Shown: positions 15,583 through 25,949, numbered from the stretch's first letter. The stretch: DNA of 59,305 nt from Pumilibacter intestinalis (GCF_943193005.1 NZ_CALPCH010000014.1:1-59305), one strand, 5' to 3'. Notes: generated by a model not told the origin, from the sequence alone. Translations and numbers: made by a program.

Positions 15583-18543
15583 TTATTGTACCGCTATATT
15601 CACGGTAGCTGTTTGCGAGCCCGCATACAGTTCACCGAACATGTCGGTAACTCCCGTTTTGCCTCGGCAAACGGTAAGCGCCGTCGTACCGGAAGGAAGC
15701 GTTTTAAGGAAGGCTTCTTTGAGAGTGACCGCATAACCGCTCATGACGTAGTCGACGTCTTTTACCAATTTAACGCCGTTGTACTCAAGCCAAAACTCGT
15801 TGAACTTACCGCCCTCGTCGTTAGTGTGTTCTATAATATAAAGGTCGCCCGAGCCCGAATACTCAACGGTGCTGTCGTTTTTGAACATGCCCGTATTTGT
15901 ATAGTCGGCATAGTTGTAAGGCGTATACGGCTGATTTGCACTGTCCAAATCGGTTTCTATTACTTCTATAGAACCTATGTGCAATTCCTGAGGAACAACA
16001 GGCCACAATATCAATTGGTCGTTTGTAACTGCGGTTTTGGGAAGATACGACGTCCAAGTGTATACATTGTTCGCGTCGCGCTCTATTGTGGTACGGTAAT
16101 CTTTGGTATCGTTTTTGATTTTGTTACCCTCTATCCAGCTTGCGTCTACCCCCGAATTGTTCCACTTTATAAGCAAACTGCTTACCGCGGCGTCGTTCGC
16201 AGTACGGAATTTTATGCGCACTACGTATACCGTATCGGTCTTAAGCGTGTTATACGAAAGAAAGCCCGGTAACGCCTCGCTCTCAGGTATCAAAAGCGCT
16301 TTGCCCATAACGTCGTCGGATATCACCGTTTTATTGGCATAATTTTCGCCCCAACTGTGAATATACCCGTCGGCGCTGCTTGCTCCGTCTTTGGGCGGGA
16401 TTATGCCGCCGAGCGACGTACCTATATTATACGCACCGAAATCCATAATTCCCACTACGTCGGCAAGGTGCGCCGATTCGCTGCCGTACACGCCCGCCGA
16501 AACGGTAAGTTGCATGGTTTTATCGTCGTATACAAAATTGAGTGTAAAACGGTGTAACCCTAACTTAAGAGTATTTAGATATTCTTTTTTGAGAGTGAGA
16601 TTTCCGTCGGAAAGCGTATAGTTTTGAGAAGCCACCGGTACTCCGCCCGTAGTTATGCTCTCAAGCGTAAAGTTGCCCAAACTCAACGAATATGCAAGGT
16701 CTTCTTTTGCGGCGCTTTGCACTTTGAGCGCGGCGCCGTTAACCTTGGCGGGAGCTACGGAGTTTATGGTAATAACGGCACTGCACTCCGTTTCTTCGGT
16801 AGTACCGAAAACGTCTTTCACATAGTAGCCCTCAAATGCGAGAACATGTTCGCCGTCGGCAATTTTCGCAAGAAAATCGGCTTTAACGGCAAATCCTTTA
16901 TTTGTCATAACGTAGCCATTGCCTTGCGCAAGCGCAACTTCGCCCAAAGTTACGTTGCCGGTAAACTTAACGCCCGTTGCCGAAAGGTCTATTTCAAGGT
17001 CTTCGCCACTGTGCTTCATATATTCCACCGAATCGAGCGTGGTTTTGAGCGATGCGGGAATATCGGTGGCAAGCACTTTCAAATCGTCTATCGCAAAGCT
17101 TGCCTTATCCGCGTTTATAGCCGTAAACATAAAGTTTTCGCCCGATGCGCCCGGCGTCATATATACAGAAACGCTGAGTATTTTGGTGTTTTTATCGTAT
17201 TCGAAAACAGTTCTGTCGTCGGACTTTTTCGAAAGAATAAAGCTGTCGGACTCCGCGTTATAGTCTATCAACAGTCCGAACACTTCGGGAGAAGGCATAA
17301 ATCTGAACGCAAGCGACGGGTTTGCGCCGGCTGCCACGGTAGTCATTTTCACCTTCATGTCGAAGCGATACAGCACGTTTTGCTTGAATGGCATGTTCAT
17401 GCCGAACAACGTGTTCCACCCCACGCCCGAAACTTTGGACGACACCAAAAGCGAATTGCCGCTTATCGCCTGTTCGCCCGTCACTATCTTGCTCTCGGCG
17501 CCGTCGGGATTAGTAAAGAACAAATCGGTGTTCACGTTGCCGCCGCCGAAAGACGAGTCGGGTGCAATCGTGTCGAAATCGTTCATAGCGTACATACTGC
17601 CCGCCACCGCGAGTTTTGCACTGCCCGCTTTGCCGCAAGAGCCTACTTCGAAATCTATCTCGGTGCTTTCGCTGTCTTCCACTTCCAAACGGAACGCGTG
17701 TATGTCGGCATACTTTTCGTCAAGCCAAGCCGCTTTTATATTCAGCGTTTTGGTAAGAGCGTTGTATTCGTATCCGCCGTTGTCGAATAATGCGTACTCT
17801 CCCCCGTTTTTGATTTTGAGCGCGAACTCCGCGCCCCCGGGATTGAAGGCAAACGACACGTCTTTGCCGTTGACTTCCTGTATCTTGTAACGCTTGTTGT
17901 CGAACGTAGCGCGTATGACTTTGTTGTGGCAGTTTATAATAAGTTCGGCGACGCCCACGTTTGTGGTAAGCGTAAGCACGTTTTCGCCGTCTATGCACGT
18001 ACTCTCTATACTGTCTTTGCTTATTATAAAATTACCGTCCGATACGGAAAAAGCATCCGCGGAAAGTCGCTCGTTGCCTATTTTCACGCTTACAATGCCG
18101 TCTCCGCCCAAATCTACGGGCACGACGAAGTCTTGCGGTTCGTCCCAAATATAATCTACGGTTTGCGCCGAGAATACCGGAGCCTTATAGCAACGCACGT
18201 CCACTTTAACGCTGCGCCCGTCTACCGTAATAGTAAACGTATGGGTGCCCGTGCCAAGCGAAGACAGATAGCCGCTTTTGAGCGTTATGCTGCCGTCCGC
18301 CACCGTATAATTGCTTGCGTCGAGCTCGGCGCCGCCCTCGGTTATCGAACTCACCACGGCGTCTATGGGATTGAGTCCCAAAATAAGATTGCCCGACGTA
18401 CCGCTTACGAAAATCGTAGACGCGGGCGTAACGCCCGTGCCGGGCACCTGCTCCGCGGGTTTGCTTTCGCACCCACCCATAAGTCCCATGCTTGCCGCAA
18501 GCAGCAAACACAGTACTATTACCGAAAGTCCTCTCTTTTTCAT
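15583..18543 (-). CDS. Large lipoprotein with repeated X2-like modules
   Basis: 986 residues. Lipoprotein signal with lipobox LMGGC (Cys25). At least five modules follow the plan of cellulosomal X2 modules: a strand, then xNYTVxDGSITLKxxYLxxL and a GxHxFTxxVDG ending. Clear copies lie at about residues 45-115, 125-200, 500-585 and 610-690, with another at the C-terminus. Two stretches between them (about 300-480 and 720-870) look like CBM4/9-type jelly rolls. There is no catalytic motif, so it is probably a surface glycan-binding or spacer protein. Its ATG overlaps the GH78 stop by four bases. Confidence 0.8.
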   Translation of the reverse strand: MKKRGLSVIVLCLLLAASMGLMGGCESKPAEQVPGTGVTPASTIFVSGTSGNLILGLNPIDAVVSSITEGGAELDASNYTVADGSITLKSGYLSSLGTGTHTFTITVDGRSVKVDVRCYKAPVFSAQTVDYIWDEPQDFVVPVDLGGDGIVSVKIGNERLSADAFSVSDGNFIISKDSIESTCIDGENVLTLTTNVGVAELIINCHNKVIRATFDNKRYKIQEVNGKDVSFAFNPGGAEFALKIKNGGEYALFDNGGYEYNALTKTLNIKAAWLDEKYADIHAFRLEVEDSESTEIDFEVGSCGKAGSAKLAVAGSMYAMNDFDTIAPDSSFGGGNVNTDLFFTNPDGAESKIVTGEQAISGNSLLVSSKVSGVGWNTLFGMNMPFKQNVLYRFDMKVKMTTVAAGANPSLAFRFMPSPEVFGLLIDYNAESDSFILSKKSDDRTVFEYDKNTKILSVSVYMTPGASGENFMFTAINADKASFAIDDLKVLATDIPASLKTTLDSVEYMKHSGEDLEIDLSATGVKFTGNVTLGEVALAQGNGYVMTNKGFAVKADFLAKIADGEHVLAFEGYYVKDVFGTTEETECSAVITINSVAPAKVNGAALKVQSAAKEDLAYSLSLGNFTLESITTGGVPVASQNYTLSDGNLTLKKEYLNTLKLGLHRFTLNFVYDDKTMQLTVSAGVYGSESAHLADVVGIMDFGAYNIGTSLGGIIPPKDGASSADGYIHSWGENYANKTVISDDVMGKALLIPESEALPGFLSYNTLKTDTVYVVRIKFRTANDAAVSSLLIKWNNSGVDASWIEGNKIKNDTKDYRTTIERDANNVYTWTSYLPKTAVTNDQLILWPVVPQELHIGSIEVIETDLDSANQPYTPYNYADYTNTGMFKNDSTVEYSGSGDLYIIEHTNDEGGKFNEFWLEYNGVKLVKDVDYVMSGYAVTLKEAFLKTLPSGTTALTVCRGKTGVTDMFGELYAGSQTATVNIAVQ

Positions 18544-20555
18544 CTTTTATTCTCCTTATCTTTTTTGCGTTCCCGACTCACCGTTGCCCCCGGTTCGAGC
18601 AAAATATGCTCGCCGTAAAGCGTAAGCTCGCCCGGTAACGACGATGTAACGTGTATGACGTCGTCTTTCACACCGAATTTGAGCGTTCCTTTTTTGAGAG
18701 GAAACTCGGCATTACAGTTGCCCAACAAATCCAAACGCGGCTCTATCGCTATTTTGCCGTAGCCGCATTCCATCGGTTTAACTCCCAACAAAAAACGACC
18801 TATTATCCACAGCGGGGTGGCTCCCCACGCATGACACAGACTTTTACCGTACTTGCGGTCGTACATACCGTAATGTTCCGCGCCGTTTTGCTCGGGGTCG
18901 AAATATTCCCAAAACGAAGTCGCTCCGAGTTTGAGCATGCCGCCGAAATATCGCATCATCTCGATATATACGCGCTCGGTTTCGCCCAACAGACAAAGCG
19001 CGGTGAACTCGTAAAAACGCATATACGGGGTGGTTATTGCGGGCACCGCATCGCTAAACAACACGCTTGTCAATATTTTGCGACTTTTTCGCTCGTCGGC
19101 TATGCCGCACAACACAGCCATTACGTTGTTTTGGCGCAATATAAGCAAATCGCTTTTGCCGTCTTTGAGCGAATGAGCATAGCCTCCCCTGTCTTCGCAC
19201 CAAAACGCGTCTTGAATATCGGCGCAAAGCTTTTTCGCAAGCGAAGCGTATTTTTTCGCATCGCCGGTTTCGCCGATTACGCTCGCTATTTCCCTGCCCG
19301 CGCACAACGCACCGTAGAGAAGTATCTGCAAGAACGAATAGACGTCGCCGTCTTTGGTTATTGCGTCGTTCCAGTCTATAAACACCCAATCTTCGGGCGC
19401 GGCAATCAAAAATCCTCTGCTGTCGGTGCGCGAGAGCACGAAGTCCGCCCATGCCGTGAAACGCGGATATATTCTCTTCAAAAACTCCGTATCGCCCGTA
19501 TAACGGTAATGCGTGCGGCACGATATGAGCCAGTACAGCGAATAATCTACTATGGTGTTCATGTGCCGCACTACGTTGTTTTTACCGCCCAATGCGACTA
19601 TCGTGTTGCGAGCCGTCTCTTCGTCGAAAAACGAATAAGCGTTTAACAGATAACTTTGGCTTGCATCGCCCGACCAAACCCAGCGGTCGCGCTTTATGCC
19701 GTCCAAAAAGAATTCGCGCGTATTGAGCATAAAGGTGTGCATTGCCGTTTCCCATATGCGCTGTAGTTCTTTGTTTTCGCATTCGAACTTTGCCGCGCGC
19801 GGTTGCGGACGATATTCGTACAATTCGACAAGTTTGCCTATCTTTGCGCCTCGCTCGCACACCGCCGCCACAAATCTGAATGCATTGGTGCGCTCATTAC
19901 GCGTCCGTCCGTCGCACAACGCTATATTGCCGATTTTCTCGCAACACTCGAAATCTTCCGCCTCTTCTCTCGATTCGCCGAAATACAGTTTGACTTCGCC
20001 TTTGCCGTTATGCTCCTCCGCTTCGATATAGCCGAAAGTTTCCTCGCCGAAATCGTAAAGCACGCAGTCGTCTTTTAGCTCGGTTTTCACGGCTTCGCGT
20101 CTTAAAAGCGGCAAAGCGTAATTGTCGGGCGACATATTCTCGTCGGTAAATCCGCCCGTGCCTACGTATACGAATTTGCCGTCCAACAGCGTACACTGCC
20201 ATTCTTTATCGCTCTGTATCTCTCTGCCCTTTACGTATACGCACGGCAGTTTGCCGCCGCTTGCAAACACGTGAATACAAAGAGAGTGTTTACCTGCTTT
20301 TAGCGGCAGAACGCCGTCGAAACCGTGCACGAATTTACCCGCTCCGTCAAGCTCTATATTAAACTCGCCGCTCGCGCGTATAACTAATTCGTCGTCTTGC
20401 GAAAGAGTGAATTCTCTGCCGAATTTGACGCTCGGCTCTACGGCATGCGACTGCCACACGGGCGGCTGAATCACGTCGCGCATATATCGCCGAGCGCTTA
20501 CTTCGTTGAGAGTTTTTATTTCCCTGTCTCCGGGATACCAAATCCATTCCGCCAT
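18540..20555 (-). CDS. GH78-family alpha-L-rhamnosidase
   Basis: 671 residues. An N-terminal beta-sandwich (about 40-250) is followed by an (alpha/alpha)6 barrel with the hallmark DGIKRDRWVWSGD at 285-297, which contains active-site Asp residues of GH78, and a C-terminal beta domain after about 590 (GYGKIAIEPRLD). GH78 enzymes remove terminal alpha-L-rhamnose. No signal peptide, so it acts on imported oligosaccharides. Shorter than multidomain extracellular GH78 proteins. It is translationally coupled to the X2 lipoprotein. Confidence 0.9.
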   Translation of the reverse strand: MAEWIWYPGDREIKTLNEVSARRYMRDVIQPPVWQSHAVEPSVKFGREFTLSQDDELVIRASGEFNIELDGAGKFVHGFDGVLPLKAGKHSLCIHVFASGGKLPCVYVKGREIQSDKEWQCTLLDGKFVYVGTGGFTDENMSPDNYALPLLRREAVKTELKDDCVLYDFGEETFGYIEAEEHNGKGEVKLYFGESREEAEDFECCEKIGNIALCDGRTRNERTNAFRFVAAVCERGAKIGKLVELYEYRPQPRAAKFECENKELQRIWETAMHTFMLNTREFFLDGIKRDRWVWSGDASQSYLLNAYSFFDEETARNTIVALGGKNNVVRHMNTIVDYSLYWLISCRTHYRYTGDTEFLKRIYPRFTAWADFVLSRTDSRGFLIAAPEDWVFIDWNDAITKDGDVYSFLQILLYGALCAGREIASVIGETGDAKKYASLAKKLCADIQDAFWCEDRGGYAHSLKDGKSDLLILRQNNVMAVLCGIADERKSRKILTSVLFSDAVPAITTPYMRFYEFTALCLLGETERVYIEMMRYFGGMLKLGATSFWEYFDPEQNGAEHYGMYDRKYGKSLCHAWGATPLWIIGRFLLGVKPMECGYGKIAIEPRLDLLGNCNAEFPLKKGTLKFGVKDDVIHVTSSLPGELTLYGEHILLEPGATVSRERKKDKENKR

Positions 20556-20574
20556 AGCGAAAATCCTTTATCGC

Positions 20575-22425
20575 TTACTGCAAGCAAGCATACGCTATAC
20601 TGCCGGCATCGGTCAAATCCAAACGAAATTCGCCGTCTTTTGCGGTAACGAGAGCGGAAGAAACGGCATTGTCGTAGCGGTCGAACAGTACGAGCTTTCT
20701 CGTTCCGACTCCCGCCGTGTCTTTTACCGAAAGGGCAATGTCCATTCCCTCTTCCGACGAGATACGGAACTTACCGTCGCGATACGCGCACATCGTATAA
20801 ATTTTGCCGTCGAACACGATATCGTTTACACCCATATATCCGTAGCCCTCGGGAATATTGGGAGCAATATATATGCCGTCGGCACGCAAGTTGACTCCTA
20901 TAAATCCGTAGAGATAAGCCACCGGCACGAGTCCGCTCTCGGGAAATTCTCCCACAAATCCGAGCACGTCGTATCCGCCCGAAGTGGGATTCATGGGATC
21001 GCGGTTTAACTCGTCTTTCGCATATTCGCGCGCAAGCGTTTCCATGCGAGCGTATGCGCTCGTCAAGTCGCCCGACGCTATACGTCCCATAATATCGTAA
21101 TATTCGGTATACAAAATGGCTCCGCCGTTTTCCACGTGATAGCCGTATGCGCCGTTGCCCGAAAGAGCCTGACCGCCGTTGTTGTCGTGCCACCAGAATT
21201 TGTTTTCGGCGTCGGGGTCGGATATTGCGCCGTAATCGAGCGTATTGCTGCGAGGCGCCGCGATATATCGGTAAATATCTTCGCCCGTAGAGGTGTCGCC
21301 CGTCACTATGCGTTTGCCGTCAAGCCAATCGTATATGCTCTTGGCTTGCTCCGCGCTCGATAGCCCCGCGGCAACGGCTTCGGTATTTACAAACGTGATG
21401 CCGTAATCGCGCATGATGCCGTTCACGTCCACCGTACCCACGTATCTGCCCGTTTTTTCGTTCCAAAAAGTTTTGTTGTAATTGGTCTTTACGGTAGCCG
21501 CCAAATCTCGGTAATAAGTTGCCTGCTCGGCATTTTCACGCATGGTTTCAAGTTCGGTAAGACTTTTGAGCATGTTGTAAAAAAGTATATTTTCGTACGC
21601 ATCCTTGTAACCGAACGGAATGTTATCCCAGTAGTTACACGAATAGCTGTCGTTGGTGCCGAGATTGAGTCCGTCCTGCGCGTTTTCGTCTATTATTATA
21701 AGACCGTCTTTGCCGTGCAGTTCGTTCATCACGTAGTCTATTGCTTTTTCGAGCTTCCAACCCACAGTCTTGCCTTTGGATACGTCTTCCGCCTGATGGT
21801 AGGTTCCCTCGTGAGCTTCGGTGTCGTTGGCTACGGTAGAAGGGTCTACCGCATTCAACAAATCCAACGAGTTTTCCCATGCACAGAAATTCCATACCGT
21901 GATTACGAATCGGAAATTGTTATCGTAATGGAAATTGTGGTGACTGTCTGTAAATCCGAGGTCGGGCCAGTGCGGCGTGTCGTAGCTCCATACGTAGCCG
22001 TCCGCCGATATGGGGCAATCTATAAGATAGTTGCGCCAACGGTTTTTCACCCAGTCGTTATCCGACCAGTTGCGTATAAGCGCCATCCACTCGTACCACG
22101 CGGGGCACCACCCTACTCCCAATCCCACATACGGCTGATTGCCCATGGTAAGGTCGCCGTAAGATTTATACATCGAATTGCAAAAATACGTAACGGCATC
22201 GTTTTTGTCCGAAAAAAAGTACATATCCAAAAACTCGTCGTCGTATACGTCTTTGCCCGCTTTGTTGCGCCACGTAAAATCGTCTGCTTTGATAATATTG
22301 TCTTTGGTTTCACCGGCGCCGTTTCCGCCGCCGGTACCGTTCGAGTCGCCTTCGCACGCCGCGAACGCGAACGTCAAACACAAAGCCAGCATTACGGTCA
22401 ATATCTTTTTACCCAACGTTTTCAT
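20575..22425 (-). CDS. Lipoprotein with (alpha/alpha)6 glycosidase fold
   Basis: 616 residues from ATG at 22425, with GGGAGG upstream. Lipoprotein signal MKTLGKKILTVMLALCLTF with lipobox AFAAC near residue 23. The rest has the rhythm of six-hairpin glycosidases (YNKTFWNEKTGRYVG; NGAYGYHVENGGAILY), as in GH63, GH78, GH94 and GH95, and a C-terminal beta domain. DNIPFGYKDAYENI is a candidate substrate-site block. No CAZy family can be named safely. It overlaps the preceding gene's end by 17 nt. It should act at the cell surface on the polymer used by operon 1. Confidence 0.75.
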   Translation of the reverse strand: MKTLGKKILTVMLALCLTFAFAACEGDSNGTGGGNGAGETKDNIIKADDFTWRNKAGKDVYDDEFLDMYFFSDKNDAVTYFCNSMYKSYGDLTMGNQPYVGLGVGWCPAWYEWMALIRNWSDNDWVKNRWRNYLIDCPISADGYVWSYDTPHWPDLGFTDSHHNFHYDNNFRFVITVWNFCAWENSLDLLNAVDPSTVANDTEAHEGTYHQAEDVSKGKTVGWKLEKAIDYVMNELHGKDGLIIIDENAQDGLNLGTNDSYSCNYWDNIPFGYKDAYENILFYNMLKSLTELETMRENAEQATYYRDLAATVKTNYNKTFWNEKTGRYVGTVDVNGIMRDYGITFVNTEAVAAGLSSAEQAKSIYDWLDGKRIVTGDTSTGEDIYRYIAAPRSNTLDYGAISDPDAENKFWWHDNNGGQALSGNGAYGYHVENGGAILYTEYYDIMGRIASGDLTSAYARMETLAREYAKDELNRDPMNPTSGGYDVLGFVGEFPESGLVPVAYLYGFIGVNLRADGIYIAPNIPEGYGYMGVNDIVFDGKIYTMCAYRDGKFRISSEEGMDIALSVKDTAGVGTRKLVLFDRYDNAVSSALVTAKDGEFRLDLTDAGSIAYACLQ

Positions 22426-24082
22426 TGTTTTTCCTCCCTTTGGTTGAGATAATCGCGAGTGCCGACAATATCGCAACCGCTGCGATTATCGCCGACGGTG
22501 CGCCGACTGCCGACGAACACCCTTCTTGGGCAGCCTGCGCCGAAGCGTTCGTAATATTAAACTCCAAACGAATTTCCTGTGCCGCATCGCCGTCGGTTGC
22601 CGTAAACGTCACGAATATATGCTCGGCCGTGTTCGGCGTATAAGTCCAAATTCCGTCCTCTATCGTTCCTTTGGTGGCAAACAACGTAAGAGCGTCGCCG
22701 TCTGCGTCGGTAAACAACTCGTTGAGATTTATTCTCAAAGTGTCGCCCGCTTTGTACTGCGTCTCGTTCACCTTTTGCATAACTTCGTGCTCTACCTGCG
22801 GCGCGTTGTTGGCGTTTTGCACTTTAAGACTTTCTATAACGTAACCGTCATTACCCACGCCTCCCGAACTTTCGGGCGCAAACATCTGATAATATGCACT
22901 GCCGCCTACGTAGTACGGCGCCACAATATTGAAATAATCGTTTACGTTAAGTCCGTCCGAGCTTACTTTGCCCGAAAACAACTCCTTTCCGTTGAGCGTT
23001 ATGAGCCACATTCCTTTTAGCTTTTTGACGCGAATTTCGTTGGTTTCGAACCATTTGAAAGCGTCCGTTCTTTCACTGAATTTTATGGGTTCTTCGTGAT
23101 TTGCGTCCGTCTTATCGTCATACATCATAAAGCTTATGTCGGTCTTGCCGTCGGTATCGTTCTTATTATACTTCACCATAAGCGCTATGGTATAAGTACC
23201 GGCATACCAGTTATGATTATTGAGCGAGGTGAACGCCATAAAAAAGTGCATATTCTTTTCGCCGTGCGCTATTCTTACGTTGGCGGTAAGTCCGTTAAGC
23301 GGCATGGGAAGAGTGGAACTTACGGCATATTGCTTGCCGAAGTCGGAGGCATAGCCGCAAAGCTCCTCGCCGTATGTTTCCGTCCAACGGGGCGCGTCGA
23401 AAATTTCGTATCCGAAACCTTGGGGATTTTCACCCGACTGACGGGGCATTCCGTATTGCACGCCCGCGTATGTGAACTTTGTGTTCGCCGATGCACCGAA
23501 CTGCAAATAACCTACTCTGCCTTGATAAGTCGCAAGAGCGGTATCGAGCGCGGCGGACGCGTCGCTGCCGAGCGCGGTAACGTGGTCGTTGCAGTTTATT
23601 ACCCAACCCGAGTCACGCTTGGCAAGATACAAATAGTTCGTGTCGTATGATTTGCCGTCCGTCCAGTTGAACATGTTGCTTTCGAACTTTTCTTTCTGTT
23701 CGCCCGCAACGCTAAGCGTAATTTCCGATTCGAGCAAATCGTCGGATATTGCTTCCGCTTTGAGCCTTATGCCCTTATCCTGCGCACAAGTTTCCTCCGT
23801 GGGCGAAATAACAAGTACCACGCTGCCCTTCGTATCGCGGTTTATGCGGAAAGCAAGTCCGAATTTGTCCACCCAAACTTTTTTTCGAGACGCTACGGTA
23901 TATTCGTCGCTCGAGGTAAACACGGTGCCGTAACTGTCCGTAGACTGCGTTACGTCACCTTTCGTCACGTTCCACTCCCACGAGTCCTCGGCAAAAGCCG
24001 CACTCGCATAGAGCGGCGCTACCGCAATGCACACGGCTATCGCCAATGCGCCGAGCAGTATCGGCAAAGTCCTTTTCTTCAT
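22409..24082 (-). CDS. Secreted surface protein with C-terminal Cys/TM anchor
   Basis: 557 residues. Signal peptide to about residue 31 (ALAIAVCIAVAPLYASAAFA). The middle is beta-rich, with two similar lectin-like portions (about 50-230 and 240-430) typical of carbohydrate-binding jelly rolls. Residues 445-525 form a cadherin/Ig-like domain (ELFTDADGDALTLFATKGTI). The tail is unusual: GCSSAVGAPS, then a hydrophobic helix and a basic end (KGRKNN), a tripartite sorting-like signal with a Cys instead of LPXTG. Probably a glycan-binding protein displayed next to the transporter. Confidence 0.75.
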   Translation of the reverse strand: MKKRTLPILLGALAIAVCIAVAPLYASAAFAEDSWEWNVTKGDVTQSTDSYGTVFTSSDEYTVASRKKVWVDKFGLAFRINRDTKGSVVLVISPTEETCAQDKGIRLKAEAISDDLLESEITLSVAGEQKEKFESNMFNWTDGKSYDTNYLYLAKRDSGWVINCNDHVTALGSDASAALDTALATYQGRVGYLQFGASANTKFTYAGVQYGMPRQSGENPQGFGYEIFDAPRWTETYGEELCGYASDFGKQYAVSSTLPMPLNGLTANVRIAHGEKNMHFFMAFTSLNNHNWYAGTYTIALMVKYNKNDTDGKTDISFMMYDDKTDANHEEPIKFSERTDAFKWFETNEIRVKKLKGMWLITLNGKELFSGKVSSDGLNVNDYFNIVAPYYVGGSAYYQMFAPESSGGVGNDGYVIESLKVQNANNAPQVEHEVMQKVNETQYKAGDTLRINLNELFTDADGDALTLFATKGTIEDGIWTYTPNTAEHIFVTFTATDGDAAQEIRLEFNITNASAQAAQEGCSSAVGAPSAIIAAVAILSALAIISTKGRKNNENVG

Positions 24083-24114
24083 CTTTTCTTCTCCTTATTA
24101 TATTTTTTTACGGA

Positions 24115-24981
24115 TTAACCTTTGATACCCGTCATTACCACGCCCTCTATAAGCCGGCGTTGAAAAACGAGGAAGAGCGCCGCTACCGGCAAAACCATTA
24201 TTACGCCCGTAGCCATCTGCATATTGGGGTAAACGTCTTCGGTGCCGCGAATAAGGAATTTATAGTAAATTCCCAACGCCAACGTTTGCCACTGCCGCGA
24301 CGCGCGCGTATCGCCTATAAACACGAGTGCGCTGTCGAAATCTCTCCAACACGATATAAACGTGTTTATGACTATATAAATTATAATGGGTTTAAGCAGC
24401 GGAAATATAATGCCGAAAAATATTCTCAATCTGCTTGCACCGTCTATACGCGCCGCCTCGTCTATCTCTTTGGATATGCCGCGTATAAACTGTCTCGCCA
24501 AAAATATATTGAGTGCGCCGCCGCCGAAAAAGTTGGGTATAATGAGAGGGGCGAGCGTTCCGGTAAGCCCGAACTTTTTGAACATAATGTAGACGGGCAC
24601 CTGCGTCACCACGCCGGGAAGCATTATGGTGCCGAGCACTACGGCAAACCAAAAGTTCTTGGTCTTGAATTTACCGCGCGCAAATCCGAATGCCACGAAG
24701 CAAGCCGCAAGCGGAACTCCCACTATGTTGAACGCGATTACTATGAGCGTGTTGCGGAAGTAGCGCAAAAACGAACTGTCGAACACTCTTGCGTAATTGG
24801 AGAAATGCCATGCGCCTTCGGGCAAAAAACGAACGTACGGCGAGCCCGCAGATTCCAAATTTCCCATTACGCTTTTGAAAAACATAAACGCGAACGGAAA
24901 TAGAAAAAACATCGAGAACAGCACGAGCACCGCATAAATCATGCCTTTTTTCACTACTTGCAGAGTCTTGACTTTTGTCAT
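24115..24981 (-). CDS. Sugar ABC transporter permease, MalG type
   Basis: 288 residues, six transmembrane helices, binding-protein-dependent transport family. The EAA loop that contacts the ATPase is EIDEAARIDGASRLRIFFGI near residues 185-205. The C-terminal GVVMTGIKG is typical of the CUT1 family. It pairs with the MalF-type permease, whose stop overlaps this start by one base (TGATG). No ATPase gene is in the window, so a shared MsmK-like ATPase elsewhere probably drives it. Confidence 0.93.
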   Translation of the reverse strand: MTKVKTLQVVKKGMIYAVLVLFSMFFLFPFAFMFFKSVMGNLESAGSPYVRFLPEGAWHFSNYARVFDSSFLRYFRNTLIVIAFNIVGVPLAACFVAFGFARGKFKTKNFWFAVVLGTIMLPGVVTQVPVYIMFKKFGLTGTLAPLIIPNFFGGGALNIFLARQFIRGISKEIDEAARIDGASRLRIFFGIIFPLLKPIIIYIVINTFISCWRDFDSALVFIGDTRASRQWQTLALGIYYKFLIRGTEDVYPNMQMATGVIMVLPVAALFLVFQRRLIEGVVMTGIKG

Positions 24982-25940
24982 CAGTCGTTACCTCCGTCGC
25001 CGTAGTAAACCCATTTATTGGTGCCGAACGCAAGTCCGGTAAGCGCGGCAATGATGAGGAATAAAAACCAAGCAAGCGCGCACGCATAGCCCATTTCCCA
25101 CGCGCCGAACGCCGTATTATATATCTTATACGCAAAGAAATACAATGCATTATCCGGTCCCGCGCCGCTTTGCCCCATTAAAGTCATCACGGGTCCGAAC
25201 ATTTGCAACGCTCCTATCACGCCCGTAATTATGTTATAAAAAAGTATGGGCGTGCACATGGGAATTATTATTTTTACAAGCCTTCGAAACGCCCCCGCGC
25301 CGTCTAACTTTGCCGATTCTATGAGCGACGCCGGAACGTTTTTGAGTGCCGAAAGCCACAGTATCATAGACGCGCCGAGCGTCCATAGATTGAGCGACAT
25401 AAACGTGACGAGAGCCGTGTTTGCCGACGTAAAGAACGTACCGGCGGGCAGCCCGACGGACGTAAGCAGCTGATTCGCAAGTCCGAACCGAACGTCGTAA
25501 AAATCCGCCCAAAGCAAGCCGTTTATCGTAGTGGGAATTATAACCGGCAAATAGTAAATTACTCTGAATATGCCTATTCCTTTTACCTTACTGTTCAGTA
25601 GCAACGCTATCAGAAACGACAATATAAGGCATACGGGGACGCTCACAACCGCATAAATAAACGTTATGCCGAAAGACTGCCACACTTCGGAATCTATGGT
25701 AAACATACGTTTGTAGTTAAACAGCCCGAAATTATTGAATCCGTTTATCGTCCAAAACGGCAAATCGGTAGTTCCCGTATACGTTTTGAAAAAGCTGTAA
25801 TAAAGCGATACCACCATAGGATACAGCGAAAATATAAGCACACCGAGCACTACGGGAAGAATAAACGCGAACCAACCCAATCTGTCGAAAAGGCTTTTGC
25901 GGCTTATCTTACGTTTTGCGAGCGATTCAAGCAAAGCCAT
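24981..25940 (-). CDS. Sugar ABC transporter permease, MalF type
   Basis: 319 residues with six transmembrane helices after a basic N-terminus (MALLESLAKRKISRKSLFDR). The EAA loop is SLIESAKLDGAGAFRRLVKI, near residue 215. CUT1-family member transporting oligosaccharides, immediately downstream of the solute-binding lipoprotein (9-nt gap) and coupled to the MalG-type gene. Confidence 0.93.
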   Translation of the reverse strand: MALLESLAKRKISRKSLFDRLGWFAFILPVVLGVLIFSLYPMVVSLYYSFFKTYTGTTDLPFWTINGFNNFGLFNYKRMFTIDSEVWQSFGITFIYAVVSVPVCLILSFLIALLLNSKVKGIGIFRVIYYLPVIIPTTINGLLWADFYDVRFGLANQLLTSVGLPAGTFFTSANTALVTFMSLNLWTLGASMILWLSALKNVPASLIESAKLDGAGAFRRLVKIIIPMCTPILFYNIITGVIGALQMFGPVMTLMGQSGAGPDNALYFFAYKIYNTAFGAWEMGYACALAWFLFLIIAALTGLAFGTNKWVYYGDGGND

Positions 25941-25949
25941 AAATCACCT

